From NCBI GenBank assembly GCA_001592805.2, contig CP051139.1, positions 4,402,001 to 4,466,000 of the forward strand: a stretch of 64,000 nucleotides of DNA. The letters run 5' to 3'. The notes under the pieces are model-generated. The model was not told the DNA's origin. It was given only the letters and a program-made list of their open reading frames with translations, and ran no database searches. Of this stretch, positions 1 to 11,267 are shown piece after piece. Source of the stretch: Peltaster fructicola (taxonomy: Eukaryota > Ascomycota > Dothideomycetes). Position numbers and translations under genes: made by a program. Numbering within the stretch: the first letter of the stretch is position 1; each line of letters opens with the position of its first letter.

Positions 1-345
1 ACTCTGTTGATTAATTCAGACGTGCGTCCTGAACAGAAAATCGTTCATTGTCGTATGCGAGTTATGTCTACGATCACGCCATATGCAGGCGTTTCATTTG
101 ACCCACTCCAGATTGTTAGATTCATAGCTATTGTTAAGTTGTGCAAGAAGCAGGAACAGCAATATCTGAAGATATACTGTCGTTGCGCCAGAAGTACTGC
201 AAGCACGCCATCGGCTCGAGCTTGATGTACACTGCTCTTCAGAAATACAACCTACCTCATCCTGCAGAGACCAGACCGAGCAATTCTCTGAATCATGATG
301 CATGCATACAACGTGCTACGCACGTGTGAAGAACAAGATCTATTC
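1..345. other. intergenic sequence
   Basis: No coding segment with a plausible start, splice sites or recognisable protein is seen. It lies downstream of the minus-strand acid phosphatase and probably holds its 3' untranslated region. A CACGTG hexamer is present near 322. Confidence 0.6.
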
Positions 346-1875
346 TTACTGATTGACAAATGCTGTCGTGTGACTCTTGTAGAGCACCGATGAGTCGAGC
401 AAGGTGCCATTGGATGACTCGTAGAAATCGATGCCGAGGTGGTTGGCATCTTTGAACCTCATAGTAGCGTAGCTGAAGTCATCAGCGTATGCAAAGACGT
501 TACCAGTGTAATTGCTGCCGACAGCTGAAAGTCCCTCGATGTTTCCAGGGCCACCAGCGATGATGTACATTGGTGCCTTGGGATTGTTCATGCCGGCAGA
601 ATCAACAGTCTGGTTGTATACTGGCAAAAATCGCTGAGAGTTGTGCACGTGGCCGAAGACACCGACGTCGACACCATACTTGTAGAAAAGACCTTCGAAT
701 GCGGTCTGGCAGGATGTGCAGATGTTGTCGCTGCCACCAGTAGAGTACCATGGACGGTGCCCGGCGACAATGAGCCACGGAGTGCGTGTGCGGTCGACGC
801 TGGCAAGATCAGCTTCAAGGAAATTGAGCTGTTGACCTGGCTGGCCGAACGGCCCTCCGTTGAGTCCCTGGGAACCTCCCTGGCCATCTGGTGCGTTCGG
901 GAAGTCGGTCTCAGTGTTGATCATGGTGATATGTGCCAGGCCATACTCGAAAGAGTACCAAAACGGTGGATTGGACAGCTGCTGGGCGATCTTTGCATTC
1001 GACACTGCAGTAGTGTTTGTGGATGTAGAGTTGAAGGCGATCGGCATAGTCTTGCCGAAGCGAGTCATGAAATCAGTGAAGTTGCTCTGGCCCTCCGGGC
1101 AGGTTGCGCTGGTGTCTGGGATCTCAGTGCAGTCGGCTTCGTGGTTACCAGGACTGGCCATGTATGCCTTCCTGCCGGCGACCGGGGCGAGCTGGTTGTA
1201 GAATGTCTCGAGGATAGCCTCATATGCGTCCCGGCCAGACAAAAGGTTGTCTGGCTTGAGGTACCAGTCGTCCGCATAGGCGAAGTCTCCTGGGTGGATA
1301 ACGAATTCGTAGTCATCGACGGTCCTTGCAAGAGCACCAATGGTAGAATGGTTGAGCTCAGGTTGGACCTGTGGGATTGTGTCTCGCTTCTTGGTGGTGA
1401 AGCCATCCTGTCCATAGACTCCAAGGTCAACTACCAGATCGACATTGAATGGTGTCGTGTCGCCAGCCTGTCGAGGTGCGACGAAGTGCTCGACTGAGGA
1501 GTTGGTGGACACAATCTTGTAGTAGTAGGTATTGGCAGGTGTGAGTCCAGGAAGTGTCACTGCATGAAAGTACGTCCTGCTCGTGCCGTATGTAGTCTGA
1601 TCGTTGTTGCAGACCTGGGATGAGAGATTGCTGCTCGAGGTACCGTACTGCACGCAGGACTGATCAAGCTTGCCGTAAGTGTTCCAGCCAACAGACATTG
1701 CTAGGAGATGTCAGCTCAGCCATCGTCAACGAGAGATCTGCTCACCATTCGGACCAACGATTGCGAGACGCTGTTGCACAGGTGTCGTCACGTCTTGAGG
1801 TACAGGAGGATAGTTAGCTGCAGCAGCTCCAGCCACGAGGGCGGATAATGCCAATGGGAGTGTGTTCGCGACCAT
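346..1875 (-). CDS. secreted purple acid phosphatase (metallophosphoesterase)
   Basis: This gene encodes a 494-residue enzyme that should release phosphate from phosphomonoesters outside the cell or in the vacuole. Exons are 1746-1875 and 346-1700. The 45-nt intron (1701-1745) starts GTGAGC and ends CTAG. The first exon carries a signal peptide (about 20 residues, Ala-rich, hydrophobic) and the start of a fibronectin-like N-terminal domain, and the spliced junction reads GPNAMSVGWNTYG, as in PAP-family proteins. The metallophosphatase motifs follow in order: VDLG, GDFAYADD, GNHE, AGHRPWYS and FGHVH, which supply the di-metal ligands. The first motif reads VDLG where many relatives have GDLG, but the metal-binding Asp is kept. 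The start is the only ATG that adds a signal peptide. Several NxS/T sites suggest glycosylation. Family assignment is firm; the natural substrate is not known. Confidence 0.93.
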
Positions 1876-2584
1876 TGTGAATATGACAGATTGGGATGTG
1901 CCTGAAGCAAAACAACAAGGGCAACAGACTTGCCTATGTATCCTCAAGACTACCACGCTTTTGCCACGGATATACTGCCGGATTGTAGAAGATCGACACC
2001 AAACTAGAGCGGAGGGCAGTGCCTCTTTCCTTGATGTCGTAAGGTCGGCCATGGCTCTGCTTTGAGATTCGTGACCTAAGGACGATCGTCCGAAGGAAAA
2101 CGTGCTACTCAAGCGTCCACTCAACTATCGAAAGCAAGGGTAGGGCAATGCCCCAGGGTCGATAGTGAAAGTAAAAAGCTTAGCCAGACTGTCCGTGGCC
2201 CTATTGATCCTCGCGGTATCCCACCATGTTTTTCGAGAAGGTAATTAGAAGGCCTTTCGCAGTAGCGTCGAAATCAGCCATTCAGAATTGCTAACGAGGG
2301 CATGTGTCAGATTGGTGACGCTGGCCGACATTCTGAAGACTTTGTCGCCATACACGACGCGCATGCACGTCATGCGATTATCTGTATATGGGGATGCCGA
2401 AACGATGCTGCGATTGTAGCAATCATGCTTGATGCACGATATTGTTCAAGTGAATGTGCAGGCGACTGGCGAGTAGAGTTGTGCGGAACTCGCCCGCTCG
2501 AAATGGTAGGTGCTTGTGTAGTTGATCTTGTCGCGTTCCGCGCCGACCTTCTTGCATACACTGGCCAACCAAGATCTACAGAGT
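1876..2584. other. divergent promoter region between acid phosphatase and G-patch gene
   Basis: About 0.7 kb lies between two divergently transcribed genes. No coding segment is supported. A CACGTT hexamer, read on the minus strand, lies at 2099-2104, about 225 nt upstream of the phosphatase start (listed separately). Confidence 0.6.
2099..2104 (-). promoter_or_regulatory. possible Pho4/NUC-1-type site (CACGTT) upstream of the acid phosphatase
   Basis: The minus strand reads CACGTT about 225 nt upstream of the acid phosphatase ATG. The bHLH phosphate regulators Pho4 (yeast) and NUC-1 (Neurospora) bind CACGTG/CACGTT. A single hexamer is weak evidence; the position and the gene's function make it worth listing. 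Confidence 0.25.
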
Positions 2585-3508
2585 ATGGCAGACGACGAGG
2601 AAGATGATTACCTCTCAATGTCCTTCGCTGAACCAGCGACCAAGGCTAAGGAGACATCCCTGCAGCGCACAGCCAGGCTGAAACGTGAAGCTGCTGAACG
2701 TGCTCGCCCGTTGTCGAAGAAAGAGCTTGCTGCAAAGGCAGAGGCAGCTCGTGATCTAGCTCTCGCCACGAAGCTCGATGCTACCACCAACAAAGGCGCT
2801 AAGCTCATGGCCAAGATGGGCTTCAAGGGTGGTGCACTCGGAGCCGTGGGCAATCAAGGTAGGGAAACTCCTATTGAAGTGTTGATGAAAGATGATCGTG
2901 GTGGCATCGGAATGGACAGCGAGAAGAAGCGCAAGATCAGAGAGTTGGCAGAAGCACACGATGCTGCTGAGAAGAAGGTCAAGTTGACGACGGAGGACTA
3001 TCGAGAAAGGAACAGGCAGGATGCGGAGGACAAGCGGGTTGAAGGGCAGTGGTATGGCGCGATGAAGGTTCTCGAGGGGTTTGAGGATGGACAAGAGACA
3101 CACACGACATCTGAGGATCAGCCTCCAGCTACACGACCACAGGAAGAACGTCAACCACTTCGAAAGATCAACATTCTCTACCGACCACTCGAAAAAGGCC
3201 GTCGCGAGAAGGAACAGAAGAAAAAGGACATGAGATCAATTTATGAAGATCGAGTTAAACCTCTTGCTTATGTTGACGACGAACTGGACGCAGACGATCG
3301 TCTTGCCGTAGTTGACGAAAGCTACACCGAGCTTATCGAGGAGGATCCCGAGCTCGATGAGTACGAGGCTTTACCACTGCAAGAGAAGCTCAGCAAGGTT
3401 GTGGACCATCTGAGACAGGCTCATAACTACTGCTTCTGGTGCAAGTACCAATACGAGGACTCAAGCATGGACGGTTGTCCTGGCACAAGCGAAGACGAGC
3501 ATGGCTAG
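2585..3508 (+). CDS. G-patch domain protein with DUF4187 tail (GPATCH11/CCDC75-like)
   Basis: This is a single-exon gene of 307 residues starting at the ATG at 2585. The protein opens with an acidic stretch, then a Lys/Ala-rich helix. A G-patch follows at about residues 65-115, with the Gly-rich core MGFKGGALG and GRETPIEV. A long charged, Glu/Lys-rich coiled region comes next. The last 50 residues match the DUF4187 end, with the pair CFWC and a later C (YCFWCKYQYED). G-patch proteins usually activate DEAH-box RNA helicases. The human relative is linked to the kinetochore and splicing, so a nuclear RNA role is inferred. It is convergent with the Rfc2 gene, 62 bp apart. Confidence 0.85.
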   Translation: MADDEEDDYLSMSFAEPATKAKETSLQRTARLKREAAERARPLSKKELAAKAEAARDLALATKLDATTNKGAKLMAKMGFKGGALGAVGNQGRETPIEVLMKDDRGGIGMDSEKKRKIRELAEAHDAAEKKVKLTTEDYRERNRQDAEDKRVEGQWYGAMKVLEGFEDGQETHTTSEDQPPATRPQEERQPLRKINILYRPLEKGRREKEQKKKDMRSIYEDRVKPLAYVDDELDADDRLAVVDESYTELIEEDPELDEYEALPLQEKLSKVVDHLRQAHNYCFWCKYQYEDSSMDGCPGTSEDEHG

Positions 3509-3570
3509 CTTCTGTTCGGAGTACATCAGCTGTTGTACACTGCTACATAATATCATCTGAGCATCGCAGC

Positions 3571-4829
3571 TCATCGTTCGCCGAGAATGCCAGCGATGTG
3601 AAGACAAAGATCAAGGATGGTCAGGTGCTCATCACTACCATCTCCCAGTCTCTTGTCAGTCTCTGAAAAGCACATTACGATCCTAGCCTTCTTCCAGTCG
3701 CTCGTACTCTCGTCTGTGATTACGATAGTCTGATACAATTGCGTGATCAGCTGGCTTGCGCTCCATCCGTCTGCGACGAGGTCTTCTACAGCTTTCGCGA
3801 TCTTGCTGTATGGCGTACCACGTGAGCCAGGCTGTAACGTCGATATCAGATTGTCGATGGTCGCTGTAGGGATGACTCCCGCAATATCTTCAATACTGCT
3901 GACAGTAACTGCATGCCCGGTCTTGTCGCTGTCGTCGATGTCCATGGCATCGTCGTCTTCATCTTCGACGGTATTGCGTTTGCGCTTTTTATCGTTCGCT
4001 GCTGATGGTTGTAATGCTCCTGCTAAGCGTGCTGCCGACTGTAGGAATGTGATAGCTTTACGCAAATCTCCCTCGCTGCATCTCAGCAATGTGTCCACTA
4101 CGCCATCCTCCAGCTTGACTCCCTCCAGCTTCGCGATGTCGGCAATCCTCTTGCCAGCGTTTGCTTCGTCCAAGCTCTTGAACCTGAACTTGCTACATCT
4201 GCTCGCAAGTGGGTCGATTATCCTCGTGACATAATTGCATATCAAGCAAAATCGAGTGATCTTGCTGTAGGTCTCCATCGTTCGTCGCAGTGCTGATTGT
4301 GCGTCTTGTGTCATGCTGTCCGCTTCGTCCAGAACGATGATCTTATACGGTGGGCAAGGGTACTTCTTGCGGTACTCCACGCCTGCAGGTCCCGCCGGTG
4401 GATTAGACAACTGCATGCGCGCAAAGTCCTTCACCTTCTCTCTGACAATGCTTATACCTCGTTCGTCCGAAGCGTTGAGCTCAAGCACTCGAGACTTGAA
4501 CAGTTCAGGTCCATAGAGCTGTTTCGCTAGGGCCAGAACAGTCGAAGTCTTTCCAGTCCCCGGAGGCCCATAGAAGAGCATATGTGGGAGATTGGAAGAC
4601 TGAAGTGTTCGCTGGAGAACTGTGACTGTGTGATCCTGGGCTGTAACATCCTCTAAGGACTTCGGTCGACTGGTCGTCGTTAGCAATGCATACAATGCTT
4701 TCCAATGACGCACTATTTTTCGACCCATGGCTGCTGTCTCGTCTCATCTTGTGGTTTGGAAGTCTTCGTCGAGCTACTAGCTGAAGCAGCAGCAGCCTGT
4801 CGAGCTCTTATGTCGAAGAAGCTGGCCAT
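3571..4829 (-). CDS. RFC2: replication factor C subunit 2 (clamp loader AAA+ ATPase)
   Basis: This encodes a 404-residue subunit of the RFC complex, which loads the PCNA clamp on DNA during replication and repair. Exons are 4714-4829 and 3571-4669. The 44-nt intron (4670-4713) has donor GTGCGT, a perfect GCTAAC branch site and a CAG acceptor. Splicing joins QPWVEK to YRPKSLEDV and restores the RFC-box start (WVEKYRP) that the large exon alone lacks. Walker A is GPPGTGKT (about residues 73-80), Walker B is VLDEADS (about 151-157), and the sensor/arginine-finger motif is [10 protein letters not shown]. The block [17 protein letters not shown] is typical of Rfc2 (human RFC4). An acidic, Lys/Arg-containing insert (about residue 270) precedes the C-terminal collar domain and is longer than in yeast. 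Confidence 0.95.
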
Positions 4830-5043
4830 CTTCTATGCTGTGTTGTCCGTGATGTCTCGCAGATCTTAGAAGACGCGTCTGACGCGAAGCTATAGAAATT
4901 ACCAAAGCGGTTAGGGCGGCTTCTGAGATAATCCACGTCACATCTGAGGCTCTACAACGAACTCCTTCGCCAATTGCTCGTTGTTCTGCTCATTTCTTAA
5001 CGCGGATGATGCTTCGGTCAAGCGAAAGAACGACAGCTAAGAC

Positions 5044-6015
5044 ATGAGCGATGAGCCAACGACATCGCACGCGGCAGCATCCTCACAACAACATGCAGTC
5101 TCCACGACGGCAAGGCTCAGGGAGCAGAGAAAGGTGAACAGAGATGCCTTCAATCGTGTCCGAGTGCTTCTGCTCGATGACCTTATTCGGAACCTGGATA
5201 TCCTCGTATATGCTCAGCTGAGCGCCATATACTACTTGGAGTGAGTTTTGAGCGGTCGTAGCTGGCATCACTAACCAACGTGAAGCTGCTTCATCTTTCG
5301 CTTCGTCCTACGAGGCATGATACAGTATCTATTCCTGACGCCCAAGCCGGCGCTTTTTCTGGCGCCGCCCAAGCCTGAGCCATTCGTCGGCGCAATCCTA
5401 GGCTCGAATATCCTGTGCCTGATGCTGCACATCTTCAGCCAAGCGCCATCAGCAGGCGAAGCTACACGATTCTACCTGCATGGAGGCTTGATCATAGACT
5501 TCATTGGACAGAGAGGTCCTACGAGCAAGCTTCTATTGGTCGTCATGGATCTTCTTGTGGTGACGCTTCAGCTTATTCATCTCAGTGCACATGTCACAAA
5601 GACGAAATTGCTTGAGGAGCAAAGCCCGCGCGAGAGGAGGGCACAGGCGACCACGGCACAGGATCTCGACAGTGAAGAACGAGGTGTCAGACGATCTACG
5701 GAGCTTGCGCGGGAGCAAGTACAAGAGGGTATTCAATTGCAAGCACTGAACGCGGATGGCAGCACAACAGCCTTCACGGACAATGTCATGAATGATTCTG
5801 AGGCAGACGAAGGAGAGACAAACGCTGTGCTGTTCGACGCTGTCAAGAACGGCCAGGTCGTGCTCGCCGACCTCAACGTGACACGAACAGTGAAAGAGCA
5901 GGTCATACGATTCCACAAAACGCCGCCCGAGACACGGCGTAGTGCGTATAGTGCTCATCTTGCAGGCAGGATGGCAGGACTGCGCTTGCTCACAGGTAGG
6001 ACTGCCGTCAGATGA
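5044..6015 (+). CDS. DUF1746 membrane protein, likely DSC E3 ligase complex subunit 4
   Basis: The gene encodes 308 residues. Exons are 5044-5240 and 5286-6015, with a 45-nt intron (GTGAGT ... CTAAC ... AAG). The N-terminus is polar. Hydrophobic stretches then run from about residue 50 to 110, where the join reads YYLDCFIFRF, and again near 150-175 (LLLVVMDLLVVTLQL). The rest is a charged cytosolic tail. This layout fits the fungal DUF1746 family, which includes Dsc4 of fission yeast. The Dsc complex is a Golgi/endosomal ubiquitin ligase needed for SREBP processing and membrane protein quality control. The link to Dsc4 is from memory of the family, so the role is tentative; the membrane topology is visible in the sequence. 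Confidence 0.75.
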
Positions 6016-6133
6016 CTGATCAAGCAGAGTGTCCTACCTTCATGTATACATTATAAAGACAATATTACCCGCTGATGCTCACTTCCATGTTGCAAAATCG
6101 CTCGAATATGCTTAAAACCTTGCTCTTTCATGC

Positions 6134-6806
6134 TCAAAGCATCACCGCGAATCCACCGAAGAGTCCTGCAACAATGACTGCCATGCCCCATACCTGACCG
6201 AACTGGAGAACTGTTGGCTGAAACGTCGCAGCTGCTGCAGAAGATGGCGACGTTGAGGCGGCAGCGTTACCCGCGAGACCTGTGTAGATAGTACCGGCTG
6301 TCGCTGTTGTGCTCAAAGTCGATGTCTGAGTACCTGTCTTGCTGGCTGTTGATGCGGAGGAGGTTGTGACGTTCTTGCGATCTGGTGATTGAGCACCACA
6401 AGGGTGCTTTTGAAGACAGTCTGCTTGACACAGATTGTTGTTGCCGCAGTTGGAGACACACTCGTTGCCCCATTCTGTGCAGATGAAGTAAGGGAGGGTT
6501 TGTGTGTATTCGGTGAGGTTGGGAGACTGGCCGTTCGTGCAGACGCATGTGTACTGAAGAGAATTTGGGTCGCAGTCGTTCTTCTCAGCACCAACATTGC
6601 CGGGAGTCTGAAGACAGATGAGCTGAGAGATGTCAGCACGGTATATGGAGTGTTGACAATCGTCTTACTGGACACGATGTCTTCTGGTTGTTACACCATG
6701 TGTTTCGTGTCGAGAAGGGGACGTTGCTGGGATCAATCGTGTACTGCTGCTGGGCAGCGGCCAGAGTGGCAGCTCCGAAGAGGATAGCAGTAGTTGAAGC
6801 TCTCAT
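6134..6806 (-). CDS. secreted GPI-anchored DUF7707-type protein
   Basis: The gene encodes 208 residues from exons 6669-6806 and 6134-6622; the 46-nt intron has donor GTAAGA and acceptor CTCAG. A signal peptide (MRASTTAILFGAATLAAA) is followed by YTIDPSNVPFSTRNTWCNN and a domain with about ten cysteines ending near PCGAQSPDRKN. This pattern matches the fungal DUF7707 family. A Ser/Thr-rich stalk and a C-terminal hydrophobic tail (VIVAGLFGGFAVML) predict a GPI anchor, placing it at the plasma membrane or cell wall. No enzymatic function is known for the family. A TATA box lies 50 nt upstream of the start. Confidence 0.88.
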
Positions 6807-6855
6807 AGTGGCTGTTATGTGCGTTTTGTATTAGGTGTATCGAGAGTAGCGACGG

Positions 6856-6863
6856 TATATATA
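6856..6863 (-). promoter_or_regulatory. TATA box of the DUF7707 gene
   Basis: TATATATA lies 50 nt upstream of the ATG at 6806, followed by the short leader expected for a highly expressed secreted-protein gene. Confidence 0.6.
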
Positions 6864-7717
6864 GCAAAGGAGAAGCTGGTGGATACTGCTTAGAGATGGA
6901 AATGCGCTGATAGGACGGCAAGAGAAGAATCAAAGACGGAAGCGGTGCAAGTAACGCGCAGAAAGTGAAGAAGTCACAACAGCTGTCGTGATCAGAGAAG
7001 AACTGCAGGTCAATGAGGAGCAGTATCGTTGAAGCATATCTCTTGAATGAGACCGTTTGGAAGCTCTGGCCTTAACCCGTAGTGTAGCATCTGTGCTAGT
7101 GGTTTAGACACGGGAAGTTCTGCTTGGAACAGGGATGTCGTCTCAAGTTCTTGCTTGTAGCAGGCCGTTCGATCCTACCTTGCCTCAATGGCGATGCACC
7201 CCAGAACGATAGTGCATGGTCAATACGATGTTGAAGTCCGAAGTGGTGGACGACGCGTATCCGAAATAAAGCTCCCAAGCTGCGGCGGCAAGGGCCCTGC
7301 ATGAGATAATCGCTCTCAGGCCCGCGGCCGCTAGTTGAGGTATGCAATCCTCCAACGCTCCCTGTCCAGCTCACATCTGATGCAGGGATGCTTGTTGATG
7401 AGCACAATGATCGTTCGGTACCTGAGAATGGCTGGCCCAAGGTTCCAATGTGACCACAGCCTGTCACTGCATGCTCAACAGCAACACTATGAGCATGTGA
7501 GCCACGAGAACACGCTAGTCGTCCATGACGAGCATTAGCCCTGCTTGGGTCTTACTGAAAGCTGCACGCCACCCCCGAGCCAGCATTTCACCAACCTCGT
7601 TCCAAGCACACCACTACTCGCATTATCGACATCAGAATCGATGCAGGCGTGAGCTCGACCACAAGACGCTAGCTTGCAGAGTGTGAGACTGGCCTAGCCG
7701 CCAACCGCCTTTCATGG
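6864..7717. other. intergenic sequence, divergent promoters
   Basis: About 0.85 kb lies between the DUF7707 gene (minus) and the PX gene (plus). It has only short, unconvincing open stretches and no recognisable motif beyond the TATA box at its edge. Confidence 0.6.
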
Positions 7718-8434
7718 ATGGACGCGCCAGCCAGAGATGTCACAAATGAGGAAGGAGATGTGTCTATCACTGCACCTGCGGCGCTAGAAATCAGAGAGGA
7801 TGCTCTATTGAGACGTCCACAGACTCAGTCGACTCACAGTGGAGGCTCTGTCACCAGCAACCCTGCCGCTCCACCGTTCTGGAGTCGACATGGACGATCT
7901 GTCAGTCAAGTCAGCTACCAGTCGCTCGTATCTTCGAAGCCAGCAGCCATAAGACTGGAGGACCACTCCGAGGAAGACAATGTCCAGACACAAGGCTGCT
8001 GGGCCAGCTCGGTCACTATCAACGACTACGTAATCATCTCCGGCACGTCTGGCATTGGTGCCTATGTTGTGTGGAACTGTACGGTCGATACGCTGAAGGG
8101 TGGCGCTATGGCTATACGGAAGAGGTACGAGTGTAAGCCTGGTGGCAATCGATGTAACTGACAGCACCAGATACTCTGAGTTTGACAAGCTTCGTATCGA
8201 TCTTGTCACGGCATTTCCACACGCTGCAGGCAGCATTCCCGTCCTGCCACGGAAGAGTGTGGTGTCCAGGTTCAGGACGAAGTTCTTGGAGCAGAGGAAG
8301 AATGGACTAAACCATTTCATGAAGTACGCTCCTCACAGCGAAGGTGTATACGACGACTAACAGATCACAGTTGTGTACTACTAAACCCAGAATTCGCGGC
8401 TTCGCCAATACTGAAAGACTTCATCTTCTCATAG
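7718..8434 (+). CDS. PX-domain protein, Ypt35-like
   Basis: This three-exon gene encodes 207 residues: 7718-8124, 8171-8323 and 8371-8434, with introns of 46 and 47 nt (GTACGA/CACCAG and GTACGC ... CTAAC ... CACAG). The N-terminal 95 residues are low-complexity. From about residue 97 a PX domain begins (VTINDYVIISG), with the phosphoinositide-binding RYSEFDKLR created exactly at the first splice junction, the proline loop IPVLPRKS and the helix FLEQRKNGLNHFM. The last exon supplies NCVLLNPEFAASPILKDF, the usual end of the domain. Length and layout match yeast Ypt35 (214 residues), a PI3P-binding endosomal/vacuolar protein that recruits the lipid-transfer protein Vps13. An out-of-frame ATG overlaps at 7714. 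Confidence 0.88.
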
Positions 8435-8578
8435 TGCCCTTCAAGCAGCAAACTTCTATCATATTCACGATAAACATAATGGGCAGGCGAGCCTCAAGTA
8501 TATACGTTCCAAATCGCGAGCAGTCTTCCACCAGGTATCATTGAATTCTCATCATAACGTTCTGCTCGGCAGAGTCAC

Positions 8579-9075
8579 TTAAGCCTTGTCCTTCTTGTCC
8601 AGTCCAATGGCATGCTTTGCCTTCTCCAAGATTCCCTCTGGCTTATGCTCGCCTTCGTGCTTCAACTGAGCGTTGCTGTGTCCGCCAAACTCTGCGCGAT
8701 GAACGTTACCCTGTCCTCCTCGACCAGTGTGGAAGTTATCGTAGCCTTCAGCACTGCGGAATGCCGGCTCTGGGATCACATCTTCAGATGTTGGGAGAGG
8801 CGTGCCGCTAGAACTGACTGGCTTGGGCGCTGTGCTGTGAGCAGTGTTGCCAGCACCACCACGACCACCTCGGTACTCTCCGCCCTCTTGTGGTGTGCCT
8901 TCACGAACAATATCGCCATCGACATATGTATTGGTGTCCGCGCCAATGTTGCCAGCGCCTATTCGTCTTATTAGTCAAGGAAATCACCAACTACTGCTAG
9001 GTGGGGCCTCTGGTTGGAGGGAGGGGGAGTAACAAACGTACCACCGCGGCCTGTAGAGTGGATCTTGTCAGTCAT
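8579..9075 (-). CDS. Par32/DUF3602-like protein with GRGGAGN repeats
   Basis: The gene encodes a small hydrophilic protein of 137 residues from exons 9042-9075 and 8579-8958; the 83-nt intron starts GTACGT and ends AATAG. Three copies of the signature GRGG(A/Q)GN(I/T/V) occur at about residues 9-16, 42-49 and 87-94; splicing completes the first. This is the DUF3602 pattern. In yeast, Par32 carries four such motifs and, when dephosphorylated, inhibits the Mep ammonium transporters under TORC1 control. The C-terminus is Lys-rich (ILEKAKHAIGLDKKDKA). A similar nitrogen-signalling role is possible but not shown by the sequence. Confidence 0.82.
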
Positions 9076-9571
9076 CTTGCGAAAGAACTCGAAGTTTGAG
9101 TTCCTAGTATGTGTATGAGTGATGTGAAGGTGACTGGATCGGTGAGAGGTGTGGAAGAGAGGTCACAATCGTTGTGTTGGCTGTTGACCTACGCCGAGAA
9201 CATATGACGCAATAGGATGCATGGTTTTGCAGCAAACATGTGCGGCAATTTCAGTTGCGACTATCTTTCGCAACCAAAAGATCCACAGCCGTATGCGAGC
9301 TCGTGGCATTAGCATGCCTCAGCTGCATGCCAAGCTGGCCGAGACGAGCAAGATAAGAATCGCTCGGCAGTGACATTCCTGACGTTATTGGCGGAAAGCA
9401 GTACTGTTCACGTCAGAACGATTGATCACAATCTTACCGTAGGCAATCTGGCGGAAGTGCTCTAACACATTATGTCCATGAGCTATAGCTCAGAATACAA
9501 GAGTGGTGTTGTTCTCAATAGGTATAGTACATGTCATCAATGTTGAGCTCTTAGCTCTAATCCGCAGTCTG
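9076..9571. other. intergenic sequence
   Basis: About 0.5 kb lies between the Par32-like promoter side and the 3' end of the phosphate carrier gene. No gene or clear motif is seen. Confidence 0.6.
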
Positions 9572-10852
9572 TCACTTCTGCTCGGCCTTCTTGTCAACAC
9601 CTCCAGTGGTTGGGAAACCCATATAGATCTTGAATGAGTCGTAGATCATCCATTGGAGACCAGTCAGCGTTCCGACCATGACAATACTGCAATATCATTA
9701 GCTTAGAACGCTGCGCCTGACAGCAACAGCACTCACCGAACTGGTAGACCATTCCACAGTCCACCAAATCCAATGTCCTTGTAGATTCTGCCAACAGCAG
9801 CGCCAAATCCTTCTCCAGCTTGTCGGTTTGCGTTGAGCTTGCTGACCATGACGTCGGCTGGATGCGAGACGATGGCGCACAAGATACCCGCCATGTAACC
9901 ACCAACGAAGGCGATGCCAGTCTGTGCGGTCTTGCTGTAGTCTGACTTTTGGCCAGGCAGTGTGTGGTAGATTTGTTCGACGATGCTCTCGAAGGACGCG
10001 AATTTCATCATCGTGTAAGGAATCTGTCGACCCCAGAGAGGGTAGATGCCCTTGTAGAGACTGTATACGTTAGTGATAGTCATACCAGTCTCTGCTCACA
10101 ACTCACCCGCTGAAGCCTTCTGCGGCGACAATTTTGCTGATACCATCATAGGTGCCCTTTGCGAATGGTGGAAGTGTAGTCTGCGAGCGGACCTTGACAG
10201 CCTCAAAGGGACAGAGACCGATGTCAGCAATGAATTCGGCCGAAGCTGATCCGGCAAGATAGATGAATGTCTTGTATCGGATAGCATTCTCCTCGCCAGC
10301 GAGGTCAGAGTAGTACTTCTTGAAGAACTCATAGAAGCCGTATTTCAACGCTCCTTGCACACTGTAGCCAAGCAATGTAGGACCACCACCAGTGTAGATT
10401 CCTGATACGCCATCTGCTGCGATGATCTTGCGCCATCCATCGACATTGCCTTTGTAGAGCTTGGCATCGACTTGACGACGGCACTTGACAAGGTCGAGAG
10501 GAGTCACGGCCCAATGGGTCAGACCACAAGCTGTAGGACAGTCAATGCTAGGTTGCGGTCATACGGCGATAGATTACCCACCCATAAGACCGCCGAATGT
10601 GCAGGCAGCATAGTACTCTTTGCTGTAGAGCTGCAGGGCACCTTTCTGAGGCGCGATAGCAGCTGTGGCTTTGCTGAGCTCATTCTTGGCTGCTTGACTG
10701 AGCTGCTGGGTCTTCTGCTTCGCATCCTCCGTCACGTTCCAGGAAGGGTAGAGGTCAGTACGCGCTTGGAGCGGTGTTCGTTTCGCAGTCGCGTAAGGCG
10801 TGGCATGGCCGAAGGTGGCGCCCAACGCGCTGATCGCTGGGAAGAGAGACAT
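9572..10852 (-). CDS. MIR1: mitochondrial phosphate carrier
   Basis: This encodes a 377-residue inner-membrane carrier that brings phosphate into the matrix for ATP synthesis. Four exons are inferred: 10582-10852, 10107-10530, 9737-10060 and 9572-9686, with introns of 51, 46 and 50 nt. The N-terminal 90 residues are longer than in yeast and probably include targeting sequence. Three solute-carrier repeats follow, each with its Px(D/E)xx(K/R)-type motif: [23 protein letters not shown] and the looser [10 protein letters not shown]. The splice choice at exon 1 gives [12 protein letters not shown], which aligns with the C-G-x-T-H block of phosphate carriers; the alternative GTAATC donor breaks the frame. 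The third repeat has [14 protein letters not shown], typical of Mir1/Pic2. Which of the two paralogues it represents is not certain. Confidence 0.95.
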
Positions 10853-11267
10853 GGATGCAATGAGAGGAGGTACGACAGACAGGTGTAGAGTCAGCTCATC
10901 GACAGATGTACAGAAGCGCTGTTTACCTTTATCTCCGAATACGACAGATGCCAATGCGGCTGGACGAATCCTGCAGCGTGTTGTGCCGCCTGCTTTTTCC
11001 GTGGTGCCCAGGAGGGTCACTATGTTACATTGCTTGCGTGAAAGGCGAGATGCGTTGTCTCATAGCGCAAGACATAGGGCCAGTCCTTCAGTCGCGTCTG
11101 CTCATCAGAGGAGGTCTGAAGCTATAGCTGGCGCACAGACTCACGCGCTAGTCACGACATTGAAGGCAGGCTTCAAGATATCACATGCCGTGGACACATA
11201 CACAACAGCTTGGTGACATCGTCTCAACCTTCCTTGCAACTATCAGCTTCAGTGACGCAGACTTGCC
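10853..11267. other. divergent promoter region between phosphate carrier and CBS gene
   Basis: The 415 bp hold open stretches on both strands that have no recognisable protein and no ATG in the phosphate-carrier frame. It is best read as 5' flanking DNA. Confidence 0.6.

Noticed and set aside
643-1497. Long plus-strand open frame of 284 codons opposite the acid phosphatase
   Set aside because: It is antisense to a confidently identified gene; its Val/Cys/Arg-rich product matches nothing and follows from the codon use of the true strand.
10853-11020. Upstream extension of the phosphate carrier frame
   Set aside because: It has no [14 protein letters not shown] at 10852 is the first real start.
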